64,000 nt of DNA. Source: Kribbella steppae (lineage in GTDB: Bacteria; Actinomycetota; Actinomycetes; Propionibacteriales; Kribbellaceae). The stretch covers positions 1 through 64,000 of the forward strand of contig NZ_SLWN01000026.1 of the NCBI RefSeq assembly GCF_004342025.1, in the 5' to 3' direction. Of the stretch, positions 49,774 to 60,174 are shown in pieces (within the stretch, counting starts at the first letter, position 1; the number at the start of each line of letters is the position of its first letter). The notes under the pieces are model-generated. The model made no database searches and was not told where the DNA came from. It was given only the letters and a program-made list of their open reading frames with translations. A program made the position numbers and the translations under genes.

Positions 49774-50322
49774 ATGCGTCTTCAGAGGGCAGCGGTCGCA
49801 GGTGCGGTGCTGGCGAGTGGGTTGCTGGTGCACGGCGCGGGTACGGCGAGTGCGGCGCCGGTGGAGCCGGAAGTCCGGGCCGCGAAGAAGTGCAACACCA
49901 AAGAGGTCAACTGGTACACCCGCGGTGGCAAGGAGGTGTACGTCGGCACGAACCTCTACAGCGAGTGGCTGGAGGGCCCGGGCCGGATCACCTACCAGAA
50001 GACGGCGACCTCGGAGTCGAACTCGTCCTGGTCCGGCGACCTCGGGGTGAGCATCCCGCTGGTGATCGCGGAGATCCAGAACAAGTACTCCAAGACCGTT
50101 GGCAAGTCGCACGCTGTCTCGCAGACCTGGTCGTACACGGCCGAGGTCCCGGCCGGAAAGATCCGCCGGCTGCACCAACTCAAGCAGTCCTGGCGCGTCC
50201 AGGTGGTCCGCTGGCGCTACACCACCAGCGACTGCAAGAAGACGAAGGAACTCAGCAGCAAGACCGCGACCTTCCCGGTCAAGAACCGCGACTACATGTG
50301 GATCCTCGTCGGTCGCGAGTGA
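49774..50322 (+). CDS. Secreted protein of unknown function
   Basis: 182 residues from the ATG at 49774 (GGGAG upstream); an upstream ATG would add MMEMISRESG. The signal peptide is AAVAGAVLASGLLVHGAGTASA. The mature part is beta-rich with an alternating polar pattern (NWYTRGGKEVYVGTNLYSEW, GRITYQKTATSESNSSWSGD), a helical QNKYSKTVGKSH, and two cysteines (KKCNTKE and TSDCKKTK) that could form a disulfide. Alternating Ser/Thr strands recall aerolysin-like pore-forming or beta-complex proteins, but I cannot assign a family. It is convergent with the GAF regulator gene. Confidence 0.7.
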   Translation: MRLQRAAVAGAVLASGLLVHGAGTASAAPVEPEVRAAKKCNTKEVNWYTRGGKEVYVGTNLYSEWLEGPGRITYQKTATSESNSSWSGDLGVSIPLVIAEIQNKYSKTVGKSHAVSQTWSYTAEVPAGKIRRLHQLKQSWRVQVVRWRYTTSDCKKTKELSSKTATFPVKNRDYMWILVGRE

Positions 50323-50324
50323 AA

Positions 50325-51776
50325 CTAACCGGTCAGCCGGTCGAGCCGGGCCGCGACGGCCGGCAACCGGCGGTCCGTGGGTGGCAGCACCGCATGCAGG
50401 GTCTCGAAGATCTCCAGGTCCTCGGCACCGGTTGATGTCTGGGCGAACCGCCACAGCAGGTCGGCATCGCCGGTGTCGAGGATCGCGCGGCGCAGGGTGG
50501 CGTCGAGCTCGTCGCGTTCGGCTCGGAGGGCCGGGGCGTCGGAGCGGGCAAGCAACGGACCGTTGTAGAGGTCGAGAGCCGTGCTCAGGTCACCGTCGCG
50601 CAGGGCGGCTTGTAGGTCGGTGACGTCGCCGGTGACATCGGCGATGATCCGGTACGGCTTGGTGTCGAGGACTCCGCCGCCGAGCAGGTTCCGCAGCCGG
50701 TGCATCTCGGCCCGAACGGTGGTCGGGTTACCTTCGTCGCCGTACAACTGGAGCATCAGCTGCTCGGCGGTGAGCCCGGCCGGGTGCAGCAGGAGCAGTG
50801 CGAGTACTTCGGCCCGTCGCAGCGTCAAGGCGATCTCACGACCGCCGACGACCGCGATCGGCTGGCCGGTCCCGAGCAACCTCAGCCGGAGTGACGGCCT
50901 GCTGCGGCGGACCGGCGCACCGGGCATGCGCAGCAGGTAGCCCTCGTCGAGCCGCTCGATCAAGCCCTCACGGCCGTCGCCGAGGTCGATGCGGTCGGCG
51001 CCATCCGGTACGACGAGGCGATCGGGCAACCACTCGAGCGGTTGGACGGCGAGCACTCGGCCCGTCGGCGTGAGCAGTGCGCCGGGTGCGTCGCCCAAGG
51101 CCATCAGGTGCCGCATGTTCCGGGCGCGCAGCATCTCGTCGGCCGCGGCCATCCGGACCTTCAGCTGCCCCTCGGCGAGCTGTGCCGCGGCAGTCACCAG
51201 CGCGACCATCGCGGGATGAACGGTCCGCAACGGCCCGGAGACGTCGACCGCGCCGAGCAGCTTGCCGGTGTCGGGATCGTGGACCGGCGCGGCGGCACAG
51301 GTCCACTCGTGGATCCGGCGGACCAGATGCTCGGCCGAGTGGATCTGCACCGGTTTCCCGACGGCGAGCGACGTACCCATGCCGTTGGTGCCGATCTTGT
51401 CCTCCGACCAGATCGCGCCTTCGGACAGGGCGATCCGGTCGGCCCGGCGCCGTACGTCGGCCGCACCTTCGCGCCAGAGGATCATCCCCTGGGCGTCGGT
51501 GATGATCATGATGTGCGAGGCCTCGTCGGCGATCGAGGTCAGCGTCTGGCGCAGCACCGGCAGGACGGCGCGGAGCGGGTGGTTCTCGCGAATGCCCTCG
51601 ACGACGTCGGGATTGACGATCACCGGCGGCGCGTCCAGTTCGGGATCGACGTCGGCGGCGAGTGATCGCTCCCATGACGCAGCGACCAGCGGGCGCGGGC
51701 CGCTGGGTTCCCGGCCGCCACCGAGCACCTCGTCGTACAACTCGCTCAACCGGCGGGCCTGCTCCGGTGCGTCCAT
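50325..51776 (-). CDS. AcoR-like GAF-domain activator with a winged-helix C-terminus
   Basis: 483 residues. The N-terminus has the AcoR-type VAASWERSL. The GAF region includes HIMIITDAQGMILWREG, AIWSEDKIGTNGMGTSLA and WTCAAAPVHDPDTGKLLGAV. Instead of the sigma-54 AAA+ domain of classical AcoR, the C-terminal part is an OmpR/SARP-like helix-turn-helix (TLRRAEVLALLLLHPAGLTA, then TTVRAEMHRLRNLLGGG). It probably senses acetoin, acetaldehyde or a related metabolite and activates the divergent aldehyde dehydrogenase gene; 82 bp separate the two. Confidence 0.87.
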   Translation of the reverse strand: MDAPEQARRLSELYDEVLGGGREPSGPRPLVAASWERSLAADVDPELDAPPVIVNPDVVEGIRENHPLRAVLPVLRQTLTSIADEASHIMIITDAQGMILWREGAADVRRRADRIALSEGAIWSEDKIGTNGMGTSLAVGKPVQIHSAEHLVRRIHEWTCAAAPVHDPDTGKLLGAVDVSGPLRTVHPAMVALVTAAAQLAEGQLKVRMAAADEMLRARNMRHLMALGDAPGALLTPTGRVLAVQPLEWLPDRLVVPDGADRIDLGDGREGLIERLDEGYLLRMPGAPVRRSRPSLRLRLLGTGQPIAVVGGREIALTLRRAEVLALLLLHPAGLTAEQLMLQLYGDEGNPTTVRAEMHRLRNLLGGGVLDTKPYRIIADVTGDVTDLQAALRDGDLSTALDLYNGPLLARSDAPALRAERDELDATLRRAILDTGDADLLWRFAQTSTGAEDLEIFETLHAVLPPTDRRLPAVAARLDRLTG

Positions 51777-51858
51777 CCAGCCTCACTCCGGGTTGCAACG
51801 TCCTTGCAACGTCGCGCCACCTAGGTTCGGTCCACCGTCGAGTTCCGTAGGAGGACCT

Positions 51859-53382
<1,524 letters not shown>

Positions 53383-53384
53383 CC

Positions 53385-53765
53385 ATGGTGGTTGAGAAGG
53401 TCGGGCTCACGGACGCGGCGGCGGAGTTGCTGCGCCGTCTCACCGCGATGCACGGTCCGCTGATGTTCCACCAGTCCGGTGGGTGCTGCGACGGCAGTTC
53501 GCCGATGTGCTACCCGGACGGGGAATTCAAGACGGGGTCGGCGGACGTGCATCTCGGCGATCTGGTCGTGGACGGCCTGGACCGGCCGATCGCGTTCTGG
53601 ATGTCCGCGAACCAGTACGAGTACTGGAAGCACACCCAGCTCACCGTCGACGTGGTGAAAGGCCGTGGCAGCGGCTTCTCGGTGGAAGCCCCCGAAGGCG
53701 TCCGCTTCCTGATCCGCTCCCGCCTCTTCACCGACCAAGAGTCCGCTCAACTGGGACTCCACTAG
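53385..53765 (+). CDS. DUF779 protein linked to aldehyde dehydrogenase
   Basis: 126 residues. The family signature HQSGGCCDGSSPMCYPDGEF is at about residues 29-48, with a Cys-Cys pair and a third Cys that may bind metal. YEYWKHTQLTVDVVKGRGSG and EAPEGVRFLIRSRLF complete the family pattern. DUF779 proteins are found almost always beside alcohol or aldehyde dehydrogenases of this group. The role is unproven; proposals include help in catalysis or assembly. Two-base spacing shows tight cotranscription. A strong terminator follows. Confidence 0.9.
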   Translation: MVVEKVGLTDAAAELLRRLTAMHGPLMFHQSGGCCDGSSPMCYPDGEFKTGSADVHLGDLVVDGLDRPIAFWMSANQYEYWKHTQLTVDVVKGRGSGFSVEAPEGVRFLIRSRLFTDQESAQLGLH

Positions 53766-53768
53766 AGC

Positions 53769-53813
53769 GAGTGCCGACCGTCCGGTGGCGTTGCCGGACG
53801 GCCGGCACTCTTT
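53769..53813 (+). terminator. Terminator of the aldehyde dehydrogenase-DUF779 operon
   Basis: A 17-bp stem with one A-C mismatch (GAGTGCCGACCGTCCGG against CCGGACGGCCGGCACTC) and an 8-nt loop is followed by TTT. It starts 4 bp after the DUF779 stop. Confidence 0.85.
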
Positions 53814-53874
53814 CAGTTCCGGCGGATGGCGGCGAGCCCTACAATCACCTGACTGTGCAATGTATTCTCCAGCA

Positions 53875-54405
53875 ATGGTCACTGAGCTCATCGGCGCGAT
53901 AATCGGCGGTCTGGTCAGTGGAGCCGTTGGGGGTACATTGGCCGCCAGGTTCTATATTCGTCGGTATCAGACTGCGGTGGCCAATAGCCAGGGAAGGGCC
54001 ATCTCTGGCTCTGGCAACCAGTTGTCGGACGGACCTGCACTGATGGCGACGACAAAGCGGGGCGCAATCGTGCAGACCGTCACAGGTGCGAAGCAGGAGC
54101 GGCGGGCTGAACTCGTTGCCACTGTGGAGCAGCGTATGGTCGCGAGTCTTCCTGAACAGGTGCTGGTTTTGAGGAACGTCGGAGACTTGGCCGTCGACAA
54201 TCTCCAGTTGGGATCCGTGCCAGGTGATGGCGGATTCTCCACATCACCGAATTGGACGCTGGCGCCGCGCCGATTATCTGGTGGTCAGTCGTTTGAACTT
54301 CCCTGTGTGACGCGCGGATCGGGATTGATTCGGTTCGTCGCTCAGTTCGAGTCCGATGCTGGCGTGCTACCGCTGACTGTCATAGAGGCGACGCACCGAA
54401 CCTAG
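53875..54405 (+). CDS. Membrane-anchored protein of unknown function
   Basis: 176 residues from the ATG at 53875; an ATG at 53860 is an alternative, and neither has a strong ribosome site. One N-terminal membrane helix (IGAIIGGLVSGAVGGTLAARF) is followed by RRYQTAVANSQ and a soluble domain with a beta-sandwich-like end (VLVLRNVGDLAVDNLQLGSV, SGGQSFELPCVTRGSG). Codon use is less GC-biased than in the flanking operons, which suggests more recent acquisition together with the two genes that follow. It is convergent with the radical SAM gene, 3 bp apart. I do not recognise a family. Confidence 0.65.
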   Translation: MVTELIGAIIGGLVSGAVGGTLAARFYIRRYQTAVANSQGRAISGSGNQLSDGPALMATTKRGAIVQTVTGAKQERRAELVATVEQRMVASLPEQVLVLRNVGDLAVDNLQLGSVPGDGGFSTSPNWTLAPRRLSGGQSFELPCVTRGSGLIRFVAQFESDAGVLPLTVIEATHRT

Positions 54406-54408
54406 TCC

Positions 54409-55761
54409 TCATTCCGAGTAGTCGAACTCCTTAATCCGTTTCCAGACATCGGACGAGAAGAACAGTTGTACGACGAGATCGCGGAACTTGCGGCCTGCCT
54501 CGGTCAACGCGATTCGGTCATCGTCGACCTGCGCCAGGTCGAGTGACGTGAGTTCGTCGAAGATGCCGGGAAACGCGTCGACCGGATCGACCCCGTGGTG
54601 CGTCACCACCCTGCGCCGGTCCAAGTTCAGCAGACCGAGGATGAGTGCTTTTCGCAGGCGTTCGTCGGGGTCCAACTCAAAGCCGCTACGAATCGGGCAG
54701 CGACCATCTGTCATGTCTTCCATGTAGGTGACGAGAGCAGACTTTCGTCGACGAAGGCTGTAGCCGTTTCGGTAGTCCAAGCGATGCAGGTAGCCACGGG
54801 CTCCGGCGCCCAGCCCCACGATGTCCTGGCCGGCCCAGTGGTTGACCTTCTGCCGATAACCGCCGACTCCTGCGACCACGTAGCGAACGTGTGTCTCCTG
54901 CTCGTAGCCAACGGAGCGCAGTACATCTCGCGCAAGTTCGTACTTGCGATACTGGTCGTGCCCCTCGATGCTGACTCCGCGCCGTCCGAAACCCGTTCCT
55001 GGTCTGAGAGTCAGGGGGTAGGCGCAGACTGTGGGCGCGGACAGTGCGACTACCTTCTCGAGTGTGGCGATCCAGCTCTCCACAGACTGCCCGGGCAGTC
55101 CATAGATCAAGTCGATGCAGACGTTGCCGAATCCCGCTTCCAGGGCGTCGACGATCGAGCGCTGAGCTCGGTCGAACCCGTGCCGACGTCCGATTGACCG
55201 AATCTCTTCGTCGGTCGCGGACTGGAGTCCGAGGTTGACGCGGTTGATGCCGATGCCCTGGAGGTCGTGAAGTTTGCGCGCGTCGACGGTGTCAGGCGCG
55301 ACCTCGAGTGCGACTTCTGCGACCGAGTCCATGTCGACTGAGAACGTCTTCTCGATGCCTCGCAATACACGATCCAATGCATCGACCGGCAGCAGCGAGG
55401 GGGTGCCGCCACCGAGATAGACGGTGTCGATGGGCCGTCCGCCAATGCGAGCTGACCAGGATTGCATCTCTCGTTCGAGCATGGTCACATACGCGTCGAA
55501 CAGGCTGTCGTCGCCGAGCGGTACCGCGTACAGGTTGCAGAACTTGCAGATTTGCTTGCAGAACGGGAAGTGGAGATACAGATTCACCGGGTCATGCTGG
55601 GTGTGCTCCAGCGACTTGTCGATCACGCTGGTCGCGGTCCTGCCGTCGATCGTGGAGTAGGCCTGGCGCGGCGGATACATGTAGATGTAGTCGCCTTGCG
55701 TGTCGCTAGACATCAGTGCCCGAATGTCGACATCCTGCGGGGAGTCGGCAAGCAGCTTCAT
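54409..55761 (-). CDS. HemW-like radical SAM protein
   Basis: 450 residues. The radical SAM cluster motif is LHFPFCKQICKFCNLYAV (CxxxCxxC). Further HemW/HemN motifs are VYLGGGTPSLLP, EVALEVAPDTVDARKL, GINRVNLGLQS, VCIDLIYGLPGQ and GLGAGARGYLH. The fourth cysteine of true HemN is absent (Cys-Asn), as in HemW heme chaperones and HutW-type enzymes. The C-terminal 80 residues form a winged-helix-like domain (RIALTEAGRKFRDLVVQLFF). About 60 N-terminal residues before the core are unusual. A housekeeping hemW would be expected elsewhere, so this second-copy style gene, coupled to the Nudix-fold gene by a TAATG overlap, probably has a special role. Confidence 0.82.
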   Translation of the reverse strand: MKLLADSPQDVDIRALMSSDTQGDYIYMYPPRQAYSTIDGRTATSVIDKSLEHTQHDPVNLYLHFPFCKQICKFCNLYAVPLGDDSLFDAYVTMLEREMQSWSARIGGRPIDTVYLGGGTPSLLPVDALDRVLRGIEKTFSVDMDSVAEVALEVAPDTVDARKLHDLQGIGINRVNLGLQSATDEEIRSIGRRHGFDRAQRSIVDALEAGFGNVCIDLIYGLPGQSVESWIATLEKVVALSAPTVCAYPLTLRPGTGFGRRGVSIEGHDQYRKYELARDVLRSVGYEQETHVRYVVAGVGGYRQKVNHWAGQDIVGLGAGARGYLHRLDYRNGYSLRRRKSALVTYMEDMTDGRCPIRSGFELDPDERLRKALILGLLNLDRRRVVTHHGVDPVDAFPGIFDELTSLDLAQVDDDRIALTEAGRKFRDLVVQLFFSSDVWKRIKEFDYSE

Positions 55762-56933
55762 TACAGTGGCCCTTCGTAAAATGGCAGGGCGGTGCGGCTG
55801 GACTTGGAAAACGAATCGAGCACTGAGCGGACCTCGCCACCGCGGACAGCGAGTGGCACCTCAAGGGGTCCGTCCCGGGAGAATAGGGCCGGCAAGCGGA
55901 CACTTGCCTGCGGCCCGTCGATGACCTCGACGGCGACGACTTTCCGGCAGAAGGACTCGAAGGCGTTGGCGACCGGCTGGAAAAGTAGTCCGCTGCGATG
56001 GAACCAAGCCATCTCGTCGAGTGTGAACATGTAACGCGGAGCAGTCTTCCCAGAGTCGTCTTCGAGCGCGGCGTTCAACCGCACGAGGGTCGGTACGGAC
56101 ACCGGCCGGAGCTCGGGGTCCGATACGCCGTTCAGAGCCAGGCGCTGGTCCGTCATGGCGAGGAACGTCAGATCTACATAGTGGTAGAACTCGTTCTGCA
56201 TACTGGTGCAGGCGAGCAGCGGTCCCAGTTGCAAGTGTGGGGTGGAGCCGCTTCGGAATCGCCGCTTGAGGGTCTCGTCCAGTTGCTCTTGGACCGATCG
56301 TCCGCGGAGGAAATTCCCGCCGATAGTTCCCAGCTTATGGTGCCCGGGCTGCCGCAGGCGCTCCATCAGGAAGAACTTGCCGTCAGCATTGACCAGCAGG
56401 AGCCCGAAGCCGAGGTTTGGGTTCTGCGTCTGGTTCTCCGCGATGGCATCGAGGATGGACTTGACGTCGCCGGCATTCGTCGAATCTTCGATCGGCAAGG
56501 TGCCGCGTGTCGACACGTCGGCGTGGTCCGGTAGGTGAAAGACCCGAGACACGGGCAGTGATGCGAGAGCCTCTCGTGCACGGTCAGAAAAGCTCAGGAC
56601 AACGAGGGCCTCGTTGTTCCAGGACGAGGCTGATCGATGTGCACCGCGGAGGAAGTTCCTGATCTCTTCGATCAGTGGTCTGCTGGTGGACGCGTGATCT
56701 CCGGCGATCAGAATCCATGTGCTTGTGCGCTGAGCCAGTTGCGTCACGGGGATCCGCTCGCCTTCAGCGTCGACAAACGCAGGCTGGCTGCTGGTCGGCT
56801 TGAACACGATGACATCGAATGTGTGTGCCTCTAAGGGAAACAGACGCTGGGAGAGGACGGTGGTGCCGTCTTCAAACACCCGTTCGTTGACTTGAAAGAT
56901 GTCTCGCTCGTGCACTATGACGACCGCCCGCAC
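55761..56933 (-). CDS. Two-part protein with a degenerate Nudix fold, coupled to the radical SAM gene
   Basis: 390 residues from a GTG with GGAGG upstream. The N-terminal 150 residues have an alpha/beta pattern (AVVIVHERDIF, TSTWILIAGDHAS, NEALVVLSFSDRAREALA). Residues about 170-330 look like a Nudix domain: GFGLLLVNADGKFFLMERLR, then GTIGGNFLRGRSVQEQ. Where a Nudix box needs Glu-rich RExxEE, this protein has DETLKRRF, so metal binding and hydrolysis are probably lost. It may bind a nucleotide-like or heme-related ligand as a sensor or scaffold. Its stop overlaps the radical SAM start by one base. Confidence 0.65.
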   Translation of the reverse strand: MRAVVIVHERDIFQVNERVFEDGTTVLSQRLFPLEAHTFDVIVFKPTSSQPAFVDAEGERIPVTQLAQRTSTWILIAGDHASTSRPLIEEIRNFLRGAHRSASSWNNEALVVLSFSDRAREALASLPVSRVFHLPDHADVSTRGTLPIEDSTNAGDVKSILDAIAENQTQNPNLGFGLLLVNADGKFFLMERLRQPGHHKLGTIGGNFLRGRSVQEQLDETLKRRFRSGSTPHLQLGPLLACTSMQNEFYHYVDLTFLAMTDQRLALNGVSDPELRPVSVPTLVRLNAALEDDSGKTAPRYMFTLDEMAWFHRSGLLFQPVANAFESFCRKVVAVEVIDGPQASVRLPALFSRDGPLEVPLAVRGGEVRSVLDSFSKSSRTALPFYEGPL

Positions 56934-57124
56934 CCCCGCCCTCCGTCCCGCTACAACTTCCTCAACAAGTTACTCCCCCACGCGTGCTGCGCGGGTGGAA
57001 CCGAAGGCGATGAAATTAGCGTGTCGAGCAATGTCTTGACTACCCGGCGTGTGTCGCTACTTGTTCTGACAATCCCTTGACGCTTGGGAGTGCCGACGCG
57101 CGCGTCCTTCGAGAGCGGCCCGCG

Positions 57125-57661
57125 CTAGTTGAAGTGGGCCTGAAATTCGGCCAGCGTGCGGACGTCGTGATCCAGGACGGCGGTGTAGATGTCGGAGGCG
57201 CCGATCCTGTCTGGGTAGTCGGGGCAATCGTGTTTCAGGCGGAGGATCGTGAGGCGTTGGAGCTCGGGAAGCACGCGCAGGCGCATGGCGTCGGCGACGT
57301 GGGGGCGGTCGACGACGTGCAGCCAGAAGGTGAGGTCGATCTTCCAGGTTGGGGTGTGCAGGACGGCGTAGAAGCGTTCGTCGGTGATCGCCGGGGTCGG
57401 GCGACGATCGCCGCGCTCGTCTCGGAAGTCGACCGTGCGGAGGTCGACGCGTTGGGCGAGGGTGGTCAGGCCCTCGAGAACTCGCGCCGGGGTGGCGTCC
57501 GGGGCGTCGAACATGATGTCGAGGTCGCGGACGACCATCAGGCCCGACAGTGCGCTGCCGATCAGCTGTGGCTGCCAGGGAAAGGCAGAGTCCAACTGGA
57601 GCCGGTCAGCCAGCTGCCGGGCCTCGTCCTGGAGAGCCTGTGCTTGTTCGAGCAACGACAT
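57125..57661 (-). CDS. Nucleotidyltransferase-fold protein (MNT/AbiEii-like)
   Basis: 178 residues. The N-terminal helix MSLLEQAQALQDEARQLADR is followed by a nucleotidyltransferase-type active site, IGSALSGLMVVRDLDIMFD, with Gly35-Ser36 and the Asp47-x-Asp49 pair. The later part (FYAVLHTPTWKIDLTFWLHV) could give the third acidic residue (Asp in KIDLTFW). Related domains serve as toxins, antitoxins or antibiotic-modifying enzymes. No obvious HEPN or antitoxin partner is adjacent. It lies 17 bp after the GH116 gene on the same strand, so it may simply be at the end of that transcript. Confidence 0.7.
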   Translation of the reverse strand: MSLLEQAQALQDEARQLADRLQLDSAFPWQPQLIGSALSGLMVVRDLDIMFDAPDATPARVLEGLTTLAQRVDLRTVDFRDERGDRRPTPAITDERFYAVLHTPTWKIDLTFWLHVVDRPHVADAMRLRVLPELQRLTILRLKHDCPDYPDRIGASDIYTAVLDHDVRTLAEFQAHFN

Positions 57662-57678
57662 GCATTCGACGGTAGGGG

Positions 57679-60174
57679 TCAGGTCCTGTCGATCACCAAG
57701 GGTTTTCCGGGTACGACCACTGCCGCGTCCACCGGTACGACGCTGCCGTCGACGTGGAGGGCCTTGACGTCGAGGTGGCCGGCCTGGCAGGTGAGGGTGA
57801 TGGAGTCGGGGGTGCTGGTTGCTACGCCCCAGCCGGTGCCGGCGACGAAGGGGAGTTGCCAGGCGTCGGCCGAGCGGGCCACGTCGAGTGGGGCGAAGGT
57901 GAGGGTGCCGGACAGGGCGTCGTACCGGAAGCCGGCGAGGGCCTCGAGGACGGTCCAGCCGGCGGCGTTGCGGATGTAGTGGTCACCGCACTCGATCGGG
58001 TTGAACGGGTTGCGGCGGCTGCCGTCGTACCGGTCCCAGAGTCCTTGCAGGATCTGGAAGCCCTCGTCGACCAGTCCTTCGTAGAGGCAGTGGGCGGCGA
58101 CCTGGTACTCGGAACCGGTCCACACCTCGTCGCAGTACCGGGTGGGGATGTCCGGGCGGCCGCCGTGCGGCCAGGTGCACATGAGAAGGCCGGTGTCGTT
58201 GCCGTCGGCGAAGACGCGGTAGGGGTGGTCGAAACCTTCGAAGCCCTTGCGGAGGTTGTGCCGCACCACGTTGCGCAGGGCGGTCTTCACGTGGTCCTCG
58301 GGCAGTACGTAGCCGAGATCGAGTTGATGCGCCCACCACTGCCCGATCAGTTGGTCCGCGAGGCAACCGTCGCCCCACTGGAAGTCCGGCTTCTCGTCTG
58401 GGGACAGCACCTGCAGGTAGTACTCACCGGTGAACAGGAGCTCGTCGTACGCCTTGCTGCCTGCTTCGAAGAGCACGCGGTAGTCCTTGGCGTCCTCACC
58501 CAGTAGCAGCGCCATCTCCTCGGCAGCGCGCAGTGCAGCCAGCCATAGCGTGCCCATGAAGGTGTTCACGCCGCACAGGTCGATGTCATGCGTGCTCGGC
58601 TGGATGCCACGCAGTACGCCGGTGTTGTCGCTGTCCCACTTGGTGCGGATGTGGGTGAGGAGTCGCTGGACGTTGGGCCACCGTTGGTTGAGCCACTCGA
58701 GTCCTGCGCCCTGCCGGACCTCTCGGTACGTCTTGAGCACGTTGCCGAGCATGCCGTCGAGTGCTGGCTCCTCCGGGCCGCCGATCATCATGTCCCAGAG
58801 TTGCCGGTGGTACGTCGGTGCGATCACCCGGTGCGGGATGTACCCGTCGGGTGCCTGCATCACGTCGTACTCCGTGTCCCGCATGTTCCGCTCGAGCGAC
58901 GGGAACAGCCGGGACAACGTCTGCTCGTAGTTCCACACGTGAGTGCAGTTGAGCGGGCATGAACCGCCGTACCGGCCACCCCACATCCCTGTGGACGCAC
59001 CGAGTACGCCCTCGAAGCCAAGCACGGTGTCGTCGGCGGTCTGGAAGACAGTAGGGCTGCGTACGTCGGCAACCAGTGCAGCGAGCCGTGATCCGGCCTC
59101 ACCGGGCAGACTGCTCGACTCGAACGCGTCGGCCCAGGCAGTGGTGTGTGTATCCAGCTCGGGCCACCGGGCGATGAACGACTCGGTCACCGCGACGGCA
59201 TCAGGCGTACGACGGGTGTACGCGTTGCCGAGCCAGAAACGGCTGTGACCGTAGTCGCGCCTTGGACCGAACTGCTGAAAGTCGACAAATCGGTTCGGGA
59301 AGTGCCACGCGATCAGGAACCGCACCTGCGCCGTCTCGCCCGGCTCCAGCCGGAAGGGCGCGCCGAGTCCACCGTTCCACGTCGTCCCCGGCGCGCTGGG
59401 GCCATCGGCCGGGAATGGCCGTCGGGTCGGACGTCCGGCCAGGTAGGTAATGAACTGCTCGGGCGTCGACCACTGGGGATAACTCAACGGAGCAGAGCTC
59501 TCGGTCGAGAGCACCAGTTGCCCTGCGCCCGGGTGATCTGCGGCGAGAGCAGTGTTCTCCATGATGAGCGATGCCCACTTCCCGGACTGCCGCACTCGGT
59601 TCGTGTTGCCGCCGTACAGAGTGCAGGAGACACCGTCGATCGGGGTGACCCCGTCCCAGCCCACCGAGTTCTGCAAGGCACCGGCGAGCACACCGTGCAG
59701 CGCGAACTCCCCGGTGTTGTGCAGCGTGAAGGTGAACGCTGCGACCGGCTGAGAGCTTGCGACCGCGTCAGCAGGCACCAGCGGGTTGAACACCTCCATG
59801 CTGATGTCCAGCGGCAGATCGGTCGCGTAGTCGACCCGTGCTCGCGGATAGACGGCCGACACCGTCGCCTCGCCGACAGGTCGCAGCAGCTCGTGCAGCC
59901 GCCTCTCACCGGCCGGTACGGCGTCATCCGTCACCAGCGGCGTGTTCGACGGTTCACGCAAAGGCCCTTGGAGTAAACGGATCTCGTCCAGCGGCGGCTC
60001 GACCTGGGACAGGCGCAGGGCGAAGAAGCTGTCTGGCACGTGGCCCTCGTGATTGCCGATGTTGTGCAGCTGCCACTGCCGCAACGCACCATTGCCGGCC
60101 AGGGCGACGGTGCCAGTGCCCAGACCGCCCAGCGGTAGCGCGAAGTGCGTCAGCTTGTCACCGGTGTAGTGCAT
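57679..60174 (-). CDS. Glycoside hydrolase family 116 (GBA2-like beta-glycosidase)
   Basis: 831 residues, no signal peptide. The N-terminal beta-sandwich starts FALPLGGLGTGTVALAGNG. The (alpha/alpha)6 catalytic half has GGRYGGSCPLNCTHVWNYEQ, IQPSTHDIDLCGVN, NTFMGTLWLAALRAAEEMA, DGCLADQLIGQWWAHQLDLG (with the Asp expected as acid/base), and YRVFADGNDTGLLMCTWPHG. The family cleaves beta-glucosides, beta-xylosides or N-acetylglucosaminides. The cytoplasmic location and its place at the end of a sugar ABC operon suggest it splits the imported oligosaccharide. The gene overlaps the preceding membrane-protein gene by 17 bp. Confidence 0.88.
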   Translation of the reverse strand: MHYTGDKLTHFALPLGGLGTGTVALAGNGALRQWQLHNIGNHEGHVPDSFFALRLSQVEPPLDEIRLLQGPLREPSNTPLVTDDAVPAGERRLHELLRPVGEATVSAVYPRARVDYATDLPLDISMEVFNPLVPADAVASSQPVAAFTFTLHNTGEFALHGVLAGALQNSVGWDGVTPIDGVSCTLYGGNTNRVRQSGKWASLIMENTALAADHPGAGQLVLSTESSAPLSYPQWSTPEQFITYLAGRPTRRPFPADGPSAPGTTWNGGLGAPFRLEPGETAQVRFLIAWHFPNRFVDFQQFGPRRDYGHSRFWLGNAYTRRTPDAVAVTESFIARWPELDTHTTAWADAFESSSLPGEAGSRLAALVADVRSPTVFQTADDTVLGFEGVLGASTGMWGGRYGGSCPLNCTHVWNYEQTLSRLFPSLERNMRDTEYDVMQAPDGYIPHRVIAPTYHRQLWDMMIGGPEEPALDGMLGNVLKTYREVRQGAGLEWLNQRWPNVQRLLTHIRTKWDSDNTGVLRGIQPSTHDIDLCGVNTFMGTLWLAALRAAEEMALLLGEDAKDYRVLFEAGSKAYDELLFTGEYYLQVLSPDEKPDFQWGDGCLADQLIGQWWAHQLDLGYVLPEDHVKTALRNVVRHNLRKGFEGFDHPYRVFADGNDTGLLMCTWPHGGRPDIPTRYCDEVWTGSEYQVAAHCLYEGLVDEGFQILQGLWDRYDGSRRNPFNPIECGDHYIRNAAGWTVLEALAGFRYDALSGTLTFAPLDVARSADAWQLPFVAGTGWGVATSTPDSITLTCQAGHLDVKALHVDGSVVPVDAAVVVPGKPLVIDRT

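Noticed and set aside
57125..57661. The nucleotidyltransferase-fold gene as half of a toxin-antitoxin pair
   Set aside because: There is no HEPN, AbiEi or other partner gene next to it, and it follows the GH116 gene closely.
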